This document shows, piece by piece, positions 16,944 through 25,042 of a DNA stretch of 64,000 nt. Under the pieces are notes generated by a model, which was not told where the DNA came from, did not search any database, and saw nothing but the letters and a program-made list of their open reading frames with translations. Location of the stretch: the NCBI RefSeq assembly GCF_003952225.1, contig NZ_CP034437.1, forward strand, positions 3,220,501-3,284,500. The letters are read 5' to 3'. The position numbers and the translations under genes are program-made. The DNA is from Paenibacillus albus (GTDB taxonomy: Bacteria; Bacillota; Bacilli; Paenibacillales; Paenibacillaceae). Position 1 is the stretch's first letter. The number at the start of each line of letters is the position of its first letter.

Positions 16944-18298
16944 AATCGTATCCGCCGAATGAATCGGCTCTTTCCGAGCTGGCAAAGCATCCCCTTCTAC
17001 AAGCGTATCTCGCTCAGGTCTGCTCACATATCCGCATGAAGGAAGTGCACGATGATATTCGAGAAGAACTTCTGAGCCATTTGCTCGACATTATTGAAGA
17101 GAAGATCGATCAAGATGGTGAGTCTGAGGAGCAAGTGATACAGTTTGCACTGATACAGATGGGCGACTCGGAGACGCTTGGCAAGCAGTTCAACGCTGCG
17201 CATAAGCCGAAGAAGGATTACGGCATGATTGGGCTTGTGGCCGGCATGATCCTGTTCGGACTGGTGACGTTATTCGCTGTGAAGGTATCGTTGGTGGACG
17301 GCTTGCTTGAGCACAAATTGCTGTATGCCGGCATCGGTATTGTGGCTATGTTCGGTATGTATTTCGTCAATTATCGTAAAATCCTTCATTTCGCAGAGCC
17401 TCTCTATGCTGGAACGGTTGGCCTGATGCTGTTCACTCTATGGCACGGAGTTGAGATGAACGGGTTGAAACAATGGCTCATTTTACCGGGTAACATTGCG
17501 TTTCCTGTTTTTGCGATCTCCCCTTATTTCCTAATCACCGCGATTGCCGGTATGATTCTACATGATAAAGAGGCTCGCTCGCAAATAAGTGCCAGGCGAT
17601 CCTGGTGGATTACCATGAAGCAAATCATCCTTTATATGGGGATTCCGCTTGCACTTTACTTTAAATCGCCAGCTCTTATTCCATTAATTATCTACAGCTT
17701 GAGCCTTGCTGTGCTGCTGCTCATAACGAGACAATGGAAGCTGCTGGCGGCTGGTATTTGCGGCGTATTGCTCGTAATTACATACATCTATGTGCTTAAC
17801 GCTGTGCAAAGTCAGTATCTGCTGGAGAGGCATACTGCTTTTCTACATCCGAAATCAATGGGTTATTATCAAACCGGGCGTTCCTTGGAAGCAATTAGGA
17901 CCGCTGGATTATGGGGGCATGGCATTGACGCCGTCAATGATCGATTGCCTTACCGAACGGGTGAGTTCGTATTCTCCTATTTGATCTACAGCTTCGGCTG
18001 GGTATTCGGCTGGTGTGCCGGCTTGCTCGTGCTATTGTTTATCGTCCGGATGTATCTCATTGGATTACGGATCAAAGACCGAATTTCCCGCGGGCTTTTC
18101 ATTAGCTTAGGTTCGATCCTTTGCTTGCAGCTAGCTTGGAATGTGCTCATGTGCCTCGGGTTGCTTCCTGTAGTCGGCTTGTCGCTGCCTATTGTGAACT
18201 GGAGCTCTACCACGATTGTCGATTTGGCTGTTGTCGGATATATACTTGGCATGTACCGCCGTAAAGATCTCGATAGGACGGCTGGTTTGATCGTCTGA
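16940..18298 (+). CDS. HAAS (permease prefix domain)-FtsW/RodA/SpoVE-like membrane protein
   Basis: A 452-residue two-part protein. Residues 1 to about 80 form a cytosolic helical domain of the HAAS/permease-prefix type (HIRMKEVHDDIREELLSHLLD). The rest has about ten membrane segments, and its C-terminal third carries SEDS signatures: GHGIDAVNDRLPYRTGEFVF, SYLIYSFGWVFG, and LLPVVGLSLPIVNW. SEDS proteins polymerise peptidoglycan glycan strands. Here the loop that normally reads TDFIF reads GEFVF, so the essential Asp appears replaced. It may be a regulatory or specialised SEDS paralogue, with the HAAS part linking it to the coupled PadR regulator. Confidence 0.82.
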   Translation: MKSYPPNESALSELAKHPLLQAYLAQVCSHIRMKEVHDDIREELLSHLLDIIEEKIDQDGESEEQVIQFALIQMGDSETLGKQFNAAHKPKKDYGMIGLVAGMILFGLVTLFAVKVSLVDGLLEHKLLYAGIGIVAMFGMYFVNYRKILHFAEPLYAGTVGLMLFTLWHGVEMNGLKQWLILPGNIAFPVFAISPYFLITAIAGMILHDKEARSQISARRSWWITMKQIILYMGIPLALYFKSPALIPLIIYSLSLAVLLLITRQWKLLAAGICGVLLVITYIYVLNAVQSQYLLERHTAFLHPKSMGYYQTGRSLEAIRTAGLWGHGIDAVNDRLPYRTGEFVFSYLIYSFGWVFGWCAGLLVLLFIVRMYLIGLRIKDRISRGLFISLGSILCLQLAWNVLMCLGLLPVVGLSLPIVNWSSTTIVDLAVVGYILGMYRRKDLDRTAGLIV

Positions 18299-18354
18299 CG
18301 CGGTGCTAGATGGAGCCTTCTTTTTCACAAAATGCGCAAGTTCGTCCTGAATTA

Positions 18355-18363
18355 TGCTACACT
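18355..18363 (+). promoter_or_regulatory. Extended -10 promoter of zur
   Basis: TGCTACACT (TGn-TACACT) lies 50 bp before the zur start. The -35 region is weak (CGCAAG at 17-bp spacing). Confidence 0.45.
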
Positions 18364-18413
18364 AGTGGAAAGAACAGGTTTGCCCGCACGTGGTAAGGGA
18401 AGGACGATAGCTG

Positions 18414-18902
18414 ATGTCAGAACAGCATGCACATGCTCATCCGCACGAGCATTCAGATAAGGCGGATTCTGGTGGCAATACGCAAGATCCAGTGAAACAG
18501 ATGGTCCAAGTGATGTCGAACAACGGCTGGCGGATTACGGATCAGCGCCGTGAGCTGGCTGAAATATTCGCGCGTACGGAAGGATATTTGTCGCCGAAGG
18601 ATGTTTATGACCAGATGACGGTTGCGTATCCAAGCGTAAGCTTCGATACCGTGTACCGCAACTTGCGCCTGCTGAGCGAGATGGGTGCACTGGAACAGTT
18701 TTATTTTATGGAGGGTGGTTTGAAGTTTCGGACCAGCTGTTTATCGCACCATCACCATCACTTGATTTGCATCAACTGCGAGAAGACGTTAACCTTCGAA
18801 TATTGCCCCATGGAGCAATCGATCGAATTGCCGGGCTCATTCAAGATTATCAATCACCGCTTTGAAGTATATGGCGTATGTGAGACATGCCAGAAGGAAT
18901 AG
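18414..18902 (+). CDS. zur: Zinc uptake regulator, Fur family
   Basis: A 162-residue Fur-family repressor. It has a winged helix (SFDTVYRNLRLLSEMG), the His cluster SHHHHHLICINC, a CPM motif shared with Zur rather than Fur or PerR, and the C-terminal CETC pair that completes the structural zinc site. The N-terminus has alternating His (positions 5-13), possibly an extra metal-sensing tail. ATG 18414 follows GGGAAGGA. It stands alone, without znu genes. Zur is preferred over other Fur paralogues because of the HHHHHxIC...CPM pattern. Confidence 0.85.
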   Translation: MSEQHAHAHPHEHSDKADSGGNTQDPVKQMVQVMSNNGWRITDQRRELAEIFARTEGYLSPKDVYDQMTVAYPSVSFDTVYRNLRLLSEMGALEQFYFMEGGLKFRTSCLSHHHHHLICINCEKTLTFEYCPMEQSIELPGSFKIINHRFEVYGVCETCQKE

Positions 18903-18916
18903 ATGCAAGAAGAGAA

Positions 18917-18951
18917 GGGAGCTTTCGCCGGGTGGCGAAGCTCCCTTTTTT
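18917..18951. terminator. Terminator between zur and the MBL gene
   Basis: GGGAGCTTTCGCC pairs with GGCGAAGCTCCC (one bulged T), then TTTTTT on the plus strand. The convergent gene ends at 18960, so the stem may serve both. Confidence 0.85.
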
Positions 18952-18959
18952 ACGTGATG

Positions 18960-19715
18960 TTAGGTTACTTGAATGAGGGCTTGAATACGGCTGTTCACGT
19001 CGTCGCTCTGATACAGGCCTCCATGGTAGCAGATGACTTGCTGGATATCGTAATCTGCAAACTGCAACAACGACTTCGCTGCTGCCGCGTTATCATAGTT
19101 GAATTGGCCGAGTTGAAGCTCCCCGTCAATGATCATAAGCGAATCGGCAGCAATTAAGGTGCGGCTTGGGGAATGGTAGAGACTGACATGGCCTGGCGTA
19201 TGCCCCGGTGTATCCAGAACTCTGATGTCCCCGATCAGCAGTGCGCTCTCACCGTATCCGATCAATTGGTCCACTTTACCGGTCGGCGGATGCTCGAGGG
19301 TGTAACGGAACGCTTGCTTCTGTGCTTCGGGCATCTCCTTCGGCAGAGAGGCAACCGCTTGGTTGATTCCCGCTTGCGTCACTTTGATGAGCATTCGCTC
19401 GCCCTCGATATAAGGCTTCTCCATTGCGGACGCCCATACTTGAATCGGAGCAGGAGCAGCGCTTAACTCGCATAGAGCAGACAGACTGCCGATATGGTCA
19501 ATGTCTTGGTGGGTGATGATGATATCGGTTAATCGATCGAGCGGCAAACCTTCGTGCTGCAATGCTGCTTGGATAAGCGAGGCTTGACCGGGATAGCCGG
19601 TGTCAATTAGGATGGCTTGCTTCTCGTTCCAAATGACGCTTGGATAGATGGTATTGGTTCGGCCCATAATGGTTGCCGAAATTTCTAGCATTGCGATTCC
19701 TGCTTGGATGAGCAT
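18960..19715 (-). CDS. MBL-fold metallo-hydrolase
   Basis: A 251-residue metallo-beta-lactamase-fold protein with the metal motif THQDIDHIG (HxDxDH), a second His in DTPGHTPGHVSLY and an Asp in LIAADSLMI. This group includes glyoxalase II-like and lactonase-like enzymes; the substrate is unknown. The ATG has GGAGG on the minus strand 10 bp upstream, and a perfect SigA promoter lies 75 bp further up. It is divergently transcribed from the WGxxGxxG-like gene. Confidence 0.85.
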   Translation of the reverse strand: MLIQAGIAMLEISATIMGRTNTIYPSVIWNEKQAILIDTGYPGQASLIQAALQHEGLPLDRLTDIIITHQDIDHIGSLSALCELSAAPAPIQVWASAMEKPYIEGERMLIKVTQAGINQAVASLPKEMPEAQKQAFRYTLEHPPTGKVDQLIGYGESALLIGDIRVLDTPGHTPGHVSLYHSPSRTLIAADSLMIIDGELQLGQFNYDNAAAAKSLLQFADYDIQQVICYHGGLYQSDDVNSRIQALIQVT

Positions 19716-19789
19716 CGTTCATAACCTCCGCTTGTTAAGTCTATCGACAATAATAGCGGACTAATTAGCGGGCGTCAAATAAATATTTT

Positions 19790-19818
19790 ATTATATCATA
19801 CTATCATGAATTTGTCAA
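19790..19818 (-). promoter_or_regulatory. Consensus SigA promoter of the MBL gene
   Basis: On the minus strand: TTGACA (19818-19813), 17-bp spacer, TATAAT (19795-19790). Both hexamers are perfect. Its -35 overlaps the -35 of the divergent promoter. Confidence 0.8.
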
Positions 19819-19840
19819 TATAAAAATTGTAATGTATAAA
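19812..19840 (+). promoter_or_regulatory. SigA promoter of the WGxxGxxG-like gene
   Basis: TTGTCA (19812-19817), 17-bp spacer, TATAAA (19835-19840). It shares five of six -35 base pairs with the divergent MBL promoter. Confidence 0.7.
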
Positions 19841-19902
19841 AATAACCCTCCTGGAGACACCAAGTATACTTGCGATAAGCAATGCTGGAGGAGGAACACA
19901 GA

Positions 19903-20244
19903 TTGAGAAAACATATGCGAAACCTGCCAATTGCAGGTGCAGCGTTTACGATGATTTGCCTGATGCTTTTGGCTGCACATACCGATACCGCTGCTGCCAA
20001 TTCGAGCACGTATAACACGAATATGTACGGTGCCAAGACCGGACTCAACCACGCTCTGCCAAGTGATTCTGATCCAGAGGCAGCGTCTCGTCAGCCAGGA
20101 ATCAGTTCGGCGGAATCGACGGCATTCAAGACGTCTTTCCTCGGGCAGGAGGAGCATCGTCAAGGCCGCTATCCAGGTTGGCTCGGTTTATTTGGCCTTC
20201 TCGGTCTGCTTGGCTTACGGGGACGCAGCCGTGAGAAGTCTTAA
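19903..20244 (+). CDS. WGxxGxxG-like exported small protein
   Basis: A 113-residue protein. Start TTG 19903 is chosen for GGAGGAGGA at 6-7 bp. A signal peptide (about residues 1-33, RNLPIAGAAFTMICLMLLAA) precedes a Ser/Asn-rich mature part and a C-terminal hydrophobic GWLGLFGLLGLLGLRGR, resembling the WGxxGxxG tail found on small exported Bacillales proteins. The tail ends with basic residues (RSREKS), so it may be a membrane retention or sorting signal. Function unknown. It has its own promoter and terminator. Confidence 0.65.
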   Translation: MRKHMRNLPIAGAAFTMICLMLLAAHTDTAAANSSTYNTNMYGAKTGLNHALPSDSDPEAASRQPGISSAESTAFKTSFLGQEEHRQGRYPGWLGLFGLLGLLGLRGRSREKS

Positions 20245-20320
20245 CATGCCGTTTGGCGCTTGAAGTTTGAAACTCAGCACTTAGAACTCGGGCTGCTGTA
20301 CCATACATACGAAACCTTCC

Positions 20321-20361
20321 AACCCGCTTGCCGTGCGGCTGATGCACGGGAGCGGGTTTTT
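20321..20361 (+). terminator. Terminator after the WGxxGxxG-like gene
   Basis: AACCCGCT-TG-CCGTGC pairs with GCACGG-G-AGCGGGTT and is followed by TTTTT. Confidence 0.85.
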
Positions 20362-20468
20362 GCTATGGTGTGCAAACGCCGTATCCAATCTATGAAAGCT
20401 AGCATACAAAGAATAGTAGATTGATAGCTTGATTCGGCTTAACGAAGAAGGGGGGGGGTGGATAGAAG

Positions 20469-21215
20469 ATGGACAAACCGTCTTTCTTTGCAAAATTAAT
20501 CCCGATCGCCAGGCAGCTCTACTTGGAGGGCTCACCTATTTATCCGTCCGTGCGGCTTGCGCAGTGCTGGCTTGAGACCGGAGGCAATATTCCGTATTGG
20601 AACAATCTCGCCGGTTATAAAGTGGGCTCAGGTGTCCCGAACGGCTATTGGAAGGGAGCCGTTGTAAACAAGCAGACATGGGAAGTCATTAACGGAAAAA
20701 GGGTCGATGTCGTTGCAGCCTTTCGCGCCTACGACAACCTTTATGACTTCTTCAAGGATCAAGATCTGCTGTTTGCCCGCAGTCTGTATACGCGGGTTCG
20801 CGAAGCGAAGGGTCCCTTCGAGCAAGCGCAAATGCTGCTTGAATGCGGCTACGCGACCGATCCGAGCTACGCGAAGCAGATCATTGCGATCATTAACGGG
20901 AGCCAGCTCACGCAATATGACAGCAAGAACGGAGGCGATGAACCGATGACGGCAGAGGAGAAGAAGGCTTTTCAAGACTTGACGGATCAGGTGACGAAGC
21001 TGAGCGCAACACTTAACGCGCAAACAGCTGCAGTTACTGCGCTGCAAGCACAGACAGCTCAGATACAAGCCCATGATCAACTGGATGTTATACCAGCATG
21101 GGCGAAGGATGCGGTCGATGCCGCAATCAAAGCGAAGCTGATCGATACGTCAGCCGGCGGCAGCTATGATTTCTACCGGCTGCTGACAGTGCTTCACCGG
21201 AAGAAACTTATTTGA
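20469..21215 (+). CDS. Glucosaminidase-domain protein (peptidoglycan hydrolase)
   Basis: A 248-residue protein. Residues 1-140 match the beta-N-acetylglucosaminidase (LytG/FlgJ-like) fold: QCWLETGGN contains the likely catalytic Glu, and NNLAGYKVG and FRAYDNLYDFFKDQDLLF are family blocks. The remainder is a helical linker (about 165-200) and a small tail ending in YDFYRLLTVLHRKKLI. No signal peptide is present, which is typical of phage-type lysins released by a holin, but no holin or phage gene lies nearby. The ATG follows a G-rich site (20449-20458). It may be a domesticated lysin. Confidence 0.78.
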   Translation: MDKPSFFAKLIPIARQLYLEGSPIYPSVRLAQCWLETGGNIPYWNNLAGYKVGSGVPNGYWKGAVVNKQTWEVINGKRVDVVAAFRAYDNLYDFFKDQDLLFARSLYTRVREAKGPFEQAQMLLECGYATDPSYAKQIIAIINGSQLTQYDSKNGGDEPMTAEEKKAFQDLTDQVTKLSATLNAQTAAVTALQAQTAQIQAHDQLDVIPAWAKDAVDAAIKAKLIDTSAGGSYDFYRLLTVLHRKKLI

Positions 21216-21336
21216 TGCTGTGTAGAAGAGGTTCGCTCTAGCCGTGGGCGGACTTCTTTGCTGCTTGCAGCATGGTAAAACGAGCCGAAGCAGGGAACTC
21301 TACGGATAAACCGTGCTTTAAAGGAGGACCGAAGCT

Positions 21337-23244
21337 TTGATCCATCACACTCGCCTTATTGAAATCGCCCTTGTCGTCATCGCTCTGTTCGTGATGTGGT
21401 ACGCTGTCGTCAATTTCAGTACGTTCAAAAGGGTCGTTATTGGACGGCCGATGAGATCCCGAGAGCTGAATGAGAAGCATAATAAGCTGTTCTGGATGAT
21501 AGCTCTGCCTATCTTATCCGCTGATTTGTATTCGTCCGTTGCTTATGGACCAGAAGCGGGTTTAACAGAGCTTGCGCATCTGGGCCGCTCGGCGCTATGG
21601 ATTGTACTGCCGATTACGGGGGCATCGGTCATCCTGCTGTTTATCCTGATTCTCTCCTACATAATGGGCATCATCGCCTATCCAAGCGGCGGCGGCGCCT
21701 ACTCGATCGCCAAAGATAATTTCAAGAAGCCGTGGGCGTCACTTGTGGCCTCAAGCTCGCTGCTTGTTGATTATGTGCTGACCGTCGCCGTGTCGGTATC
21801 GGCCGGCATTCAAGCCGTCGCTTCGGCTTATCCGGTTATTAAGCCATACAGCAGCTCGCTTGCGATATGCTGTGTACTGCTGCTCGTAATCGTGAACTTG
21901 CGCGGCGTAGCAGAGTCGGCTACGATCTTCGCTTGGCCGACGTTCGTGTTTATGGCATGCATGATCCTTATCATCTGCACAGGGTTCATTGACGAGCTGT
22001 CGCATGGCTTCGTACAGCCGAGTACCCCAACGTTTGGAGAGATTCCGGGAGGGATTACGATTCTTCTCATCCTTAAGGCGTTCAGCTCGGCTTGCTCCGC
22101 GTTAACCGGGATTGAGACCATATCGAACGCTGTTCCTGTCTTTCGGGAGCCGCGCCAGCGAAGCGCGATCAAGACTTATATTGCTCTGGGCTCCGTAACG
22201 GCAGTTACGCTGATCGGATATGCCTACCATCTCTATGTACGCGGCGTAGAGGTGCGTGAGGACAAGACGATGCTGTCTCAGCTGGCAGAGCAGTATTTTG
22301 GACATGGCATAGTGTATCAGATCATCATTTGGTCGACCTTCATCGTGCTCATTCTGGCGGCCAATTCAACCTTTACCGGCTTCTCGCAGCTGTCAGCAAT
22401 CGTCGCCTCTGATAGCTTCCTTCCGAGAGCATTCACGAATCGCGGCGACCGGCTCGGTTATTCGAATGGCATTATGTTTCTGGCAGGTGCTGCTGCACTG
22501 CTGATTGCGCTCTTCCAAGCCCAGACGAACAGCTTAATTCCGCTCTATGCCATCGGCGTGTTTTTATCCTTCACCATCGCGCAGGTTGGTCTGTGCAAAC
22601 GTTGGCTGAAGGTGAAGGGACGCATGTGGAAGCTTAAGCTCGCGATCAATCTGTTCGGCTTCATCGTCACTGCCGTCGTCACGGTTGTCGTCGCATTTAC
22701 GAAGTTTCTGGAAGGAGCATGGATCGTACTCGTCATCCTGCCGATTATGATCTCATTCTCAGTGATGGTGAAGCGCCATTACGATATCATCGCGGAAGAG
22801 CTGCGAATCGACCCGAAGGAAACTCGGCCGCATCCGCATGAGCTTGTGACCCTCGTCCTTGTATCCGGTGTACATCGCGCGGTGCTGCAGACGGTTTCTT
22901 TTGCCCAAAGCCTAGATAGTCGTGCGGTTGCCATCTATGTTGGATTCGATGATGAGTCGGTTGACAAAATGAAGCTGAAATGGGAGGAGTGGGGAGAGCC
23001 CTGCAAGCTCGTTACGCTTCGAGGGGAGTTCCGTTCTATTCTTGCGCCGCTTAGCCGGTACATCGACAGGCTGGAGATCACGGAGTGCGAGCAGTCGAAC
23101 ATTCACATCATCATGCCGCAGTTCGTAACGAAGAAATGGTGGCATAATCTGCTGCACAACCAGAGCGCGCTGCTTATTCGAGCTTGGTTTCTACGCAATA
23201 AGGACGTGGTGATTACGACGGTTCCGTATCATTTGCAGAAGTGA
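21337..23244 (+). CDS. kimA: APC-superfamily potassium transporter, KimA (YdaO)-like
   Basis: A 635-residue membrane transporter with about twelve membrane segments (about residues 1-480) and a C-terminal cytoplasmic domain (about 490-635) whose block LVSGVHRAVLQTVSFAQSLD is USP-like, as in KimA. The signature PILSADLYSSVAYGPEAG is characteristic of KimA-type high-affinity K+ importers. The start is TTG 21337 behind AAAGGAGG. KimA genes are often controlled by a c-di-AMP riboswitch; the 121-bp leader here does not show that core to me. Confidence 0.82.
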   Translation: MIHHTRLIEIALVVIALFVMWYAVVNFSTFKRVVIGRPMRSRELNEKHNKLFWMIALPILSADLYSSVAYGPEAGLTELAHLGRSALWIVLPITGASVILLFILILSYIMGIIAYPSGGGAYSIAKDNFKKPWASLVASSSLLVDYVLTVAVSVSAGIQAVASAYPVIKPYSSSLAICCVLLLVIVNLRGVAESATIFAWPTFVFMACMILIICTGFIDELSHGFVQPSTPTFGEIPGGITILLILKAFSSACSALTGIETISNAVPVFREPRQRSAIKTYIALGSVTAVTLIGYAYHLYVRGVEVREDKTMLSQLAEQYFGHGIVYQIIIWSTFIVLILAANSTFTGFSQLSAIVASDSFLPRAFTNRGDRLGYSNGIMFLAGAAALLIALFQAQTNSLIPLYAIGVFLSFTIAQVGLCKRWLKVKGRMWKLKLAINLFGFIVTAVVTVVVAFTKFLEGAWIVLVILPIMISFSVMVKRHYDIIAEELRIDPKETRPHPHELVTLVLVSGVHRAVLQTVSFAQSLDSRAVAIYVGFDDESVDKMKLKWEEWGEPCKLVTLRGEFRSILAPLSRYIDRLEITECEQSNIHIIMPQFVTKKWWHNLLHNQSALLIRAWFLRNKDVVITTVPYHLQK

Positions 23245-23324
23245 GATAAGAAACGGTTAATAGATTTTTAAGATTGTTGAATTATACTGGTGCCCTATTC
23301 TTAAGTGGAGGTGCCCCGTATATC

Positions 23325-23933
23325 ATGAATGTAAAATTGAAAACATGGCTGCCTGCGGTTATTTTCCTTGCTGCTGCAGCTGTTCTTATCGTGCTATATT
23401 TCGTAATGCCTGAGCAGCGAGAGCTGCGTCGTCGGCCAGAAGAATTCAGCGGCATATTCACCACACTTGGAACGATTGGGCTCTACGTCGGAGCCGCGGG
23501 CTTCTCTTGGCTATGGTTTAGACGAAAACACAAGTCTCCGTCGATGCTGGTGCGTAAAGCAGGTAAATTATTTTACGCATCGCATAAACCGCTCGGATGG
23601 GTTACCTTAATCTTGGTTGCCGCACATGGTACTTTTTTATTACTCACAAGGCAGTGGGATAACCAAATTTATAGCGGTCTGGCAGGCTTCGTCCTGCTTC
23701 TGGCTATTGTCGGATACGGCTTTACCATCCATAAGGTTCGCAACAAATGGATGAGAACCGTTCATCGAACGCTCGGTCTGCTATGGGTTCCGGTACTTTG
23801 GCTCCATGCCGGCGGCTCAGCGATAATCGCCGTGATGTCAGCGCTTGCGGTAGGCTGTGCCGTATACGTGTTAGAAAAGCGTGCGGGACAGATAGAACAG
23901 TCTGAACCCAACTTGAGGAAGAAGCACCTGTAG
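23325..23933 (+). CDS. Bis-histidine (ferric-reductase-like) membrane protein
   Basis: A 202-residue protein with about six membrane segments. Two segment pairs carry H-x13-H: HKPLGWVTLILVAAH and HRTLGLLWVPVLWLH. That spacing is the heme-ligating pattern of ferric-reductase-like and related heme b membrane domains. There is no flavin/NADH domain, so it would depend on another electron donor. ATG 23325 is chosen (GGAGGTG 23307-23313); an upstream TTG at 23274 is possible but has no ribosome site. The terminator overlaps its stop codon. Substrate unknown. Confidence 0.6.
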   Translation: MNVKLKTWLPAVIFLAAAAVLIVLYFVMPEQRELRRRPEEFSGIFTTLGTIGLYVGAAGFSWLWFRRKHKSPSMLVRKAGKLFYASHKPLGWVTLILVAAHGTFLLLTRQWDNQIYSGLAGFVLLLAIVGYGFTIHKVRNKWMRTVHRTLGLLWVPVLWLHAGGSAIIAVMSALAVGCAVYVLEKRAGQIEQSEPNLRKKHL

Positions 23934-23948
23934 AGGGTGCTTTTTTTT
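23922..23948 (+). terminator. Terminator overlapping the stop codon
   Basis: AAGCACC (23922-23928) pairs with GGTGCTT (23936-23942); eight T follow the GC. Confidence 0.8.
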
Positions 23949-23973
23949 GTTGGCGTGAATGGTTCTGCGCGGA

Positions 23974-24036
23974 TTGACGGAGAATGAAATTCAAGATATA
24001 CTCGGTTAGTGATTTAGTAAATTACTAAATCACTAA
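23974..24036 (+). promoter_or_regulatory. Promoter with a 14-bp-arm palindromic operator
   Basis: TTGACG (23974-23979), 17-bp spacer, TATACT (23997-24002). Immediately after lies a perfect inverted repeat, TTAGTGATTTAGTA (24006-24019), AAT, TACTAAATCACTAA (24023-24036), covering the predicted start site. Its inner TTTAGTA/TACTAAA half-sites resemble MarR- or HxlR-type operators. The regulator is not in the window. Confidence 0.7.
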
Positions 24037-24068
24037 ACTCAGTAAGCCATCGAAAGGATAGATCCAAT

Positions 24069-24548
24069 ATGAAAATTCCTACAACGTTAAAACATAAACC
24101 TGTCGTCGTTATCGACAATTACGAGCAAGTAGATGGGCGACTCGCAGGCAAAACGGATGCGAAGGGCCTCTCGTTAGGGCTCGCGCAATGGAATGACCGC
24201 GGGAAGGTGGATATCTCAGCGAAAGTATGGCGATATACGGGGGAGAAATGGTCGAGGCAGTCTGAGGAGCTTCCACTGCACCGCGTTCTGGATCTTTCGA
24301 TTCTCATCTGCCGTTCGATCGCACACTTCCGCGAAGCTTACCGCTATGAGAATTTTTACGATGAAGAGAATCCCGTAATTGACCGAGTCGGCCTTCAAGG
24401 AGACGCGATGACGGTTGCAGTCTGTACGGATAATGACAAGATCAATGAAGATATTAAGCTGTTCAGCCAAGCGCTGAGCGATGATGATGAGCTGATCGGG
24501 GAACGACTGCGGACACTGTCCGGCATGTTGAAGGAATTAGGTTATTAA
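24069..24548 (+). CDS. DUF6530-like conserved protein
   Basis: A 159-residue soluble protein, recognised by overall pattern as DUF6530-like (NTDAKGLSLGLAQWND-type block, here KTDAKGLSLGLAQWNDRG, then KVWRYTGEKWSRQSEELP). No catalytic motif is evident to me. The ATG follows AAAGG. It is the first gene of a two-gene operon with a GIY-YIG protein 19 bp downstream, behind a large palindromic operator, so it is likely inducible. Function unknown. Confidence 0.65.
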   Translation: MKIPTTLKHKPVVVIDNYEQVDGRLAGKTDAKGLSLGLAQWNDRGKVDISAKVWRYTGEKWSRQSEELPLHRVLDLSILICRSIAHFREAYRYENFYDEENPVIDRVGLQGDAMTVAVCTDNDKINEDIKLFSQALSDDDELIGERLRTLSGMLKELGY

Positions 24549-24567
24549 TTAGCGAGGAGGGGAGCAG

Positions 24568-24921
24568 ATGGATAAGGAAAAGCGGAAAGAGCTGCTCGAA
24601 GCATACAAAGAAATTAAAACGATCATGGGTGTCGTACAAATTACGAATACCGTAAACGGGAAGCTGTTCATCGACAGCTATCCCAACTTAAAGAACAAAT
24701 GGATGACGATTAAGATGCAATTGGATACGGGTAGGTTCGCGAACGCCCAGCTGCAGAAGGACTGGAAGGAGCAAGGGGAGGGAGCTTTTACCTTCGAGGA
24801 ATTAGATCGCAAGGATGCTGCCGAAGTGAAGGATATCAAATGGGAGCTCAAGGTGATGAAGAAGCTGTGGCTTGAGAAGCTGCAGCCATATGGAGATAGA
24901 GGGTACAACCGTCCTGAATAA
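24568..24921 (+). CDS. Small GIY-YIG-type protein
   Basis: A 117-residue protein of the small GIY-YIG nuclease-like family found in Bacillales (MGVVQITNTVNGKLFIDSYPNLKNKW, then NAQLQKDWKEQG and EKLQPYGDRGYNRP). The GIY and YIG triads are degenerate here (GVVQ; FIDSYPN), so nuclease activity is uncertain. The ATG follows GCGAGGAGGGG. A terminator overlaps its end. Confidence 0.7.
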   Translation: MDKEKRKELLEAYKEIKTIMGVVQITNTVNGKLFIDSYPNLKNKWMTIKMQLDTGRFANAQLQKDWKEQGEGAFTFEELDRKDAAEVKDIKWELKVMKKLWLEKLQPYGDRGYNRPE

Positions 24922-24941
24922 TACATTCAGGGCGTTTTTTT
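24910..24941 (+). terminator. Terminator of the DUF6530/GIY-YIG operon
   Basis: CGTCCTGAAT (24910-24919) pairs with ATTCAGGGCG (24925-24934), then seven T. Confidence 0.85.
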
Positions 24942-25042
24942 ATGTACTTGAACGCTGGTATATTTTTCTTTGAGACCACGATGAACAATCCCGCCGAAAC
25001 CGAAGTCTTTCCCTATATAGACAGGAGAGGAGACTTCAAATC

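Noticed and set aside
21216..21336. Possible c-di-AMP riboswitch before the KimA-like gene
   Set aside because: Expected from knowledge of kimA, but I cannot find the conserved ydaO core in this short leader.
20245..21340. Prophage remnant around the glucosaminidase gene
   Set aside because: No integrase, holin, structural or portal genes and no attachment-site repeats on either side.
23274..23324. Longer N-terminus for the bis-histidine membrane protein from TTG 23274
   Set aside because: No ribosome site there; GGAGGTG at 23307 would lie inside the coding region and supports ATG 23325.
24568..24921. Homing endonuclease or mobile element from the GIY-YIG label
   Set aside because: Catalytic triads are degenerate, the protein is short and the gene sits in a normal operon with no intron or IS features.
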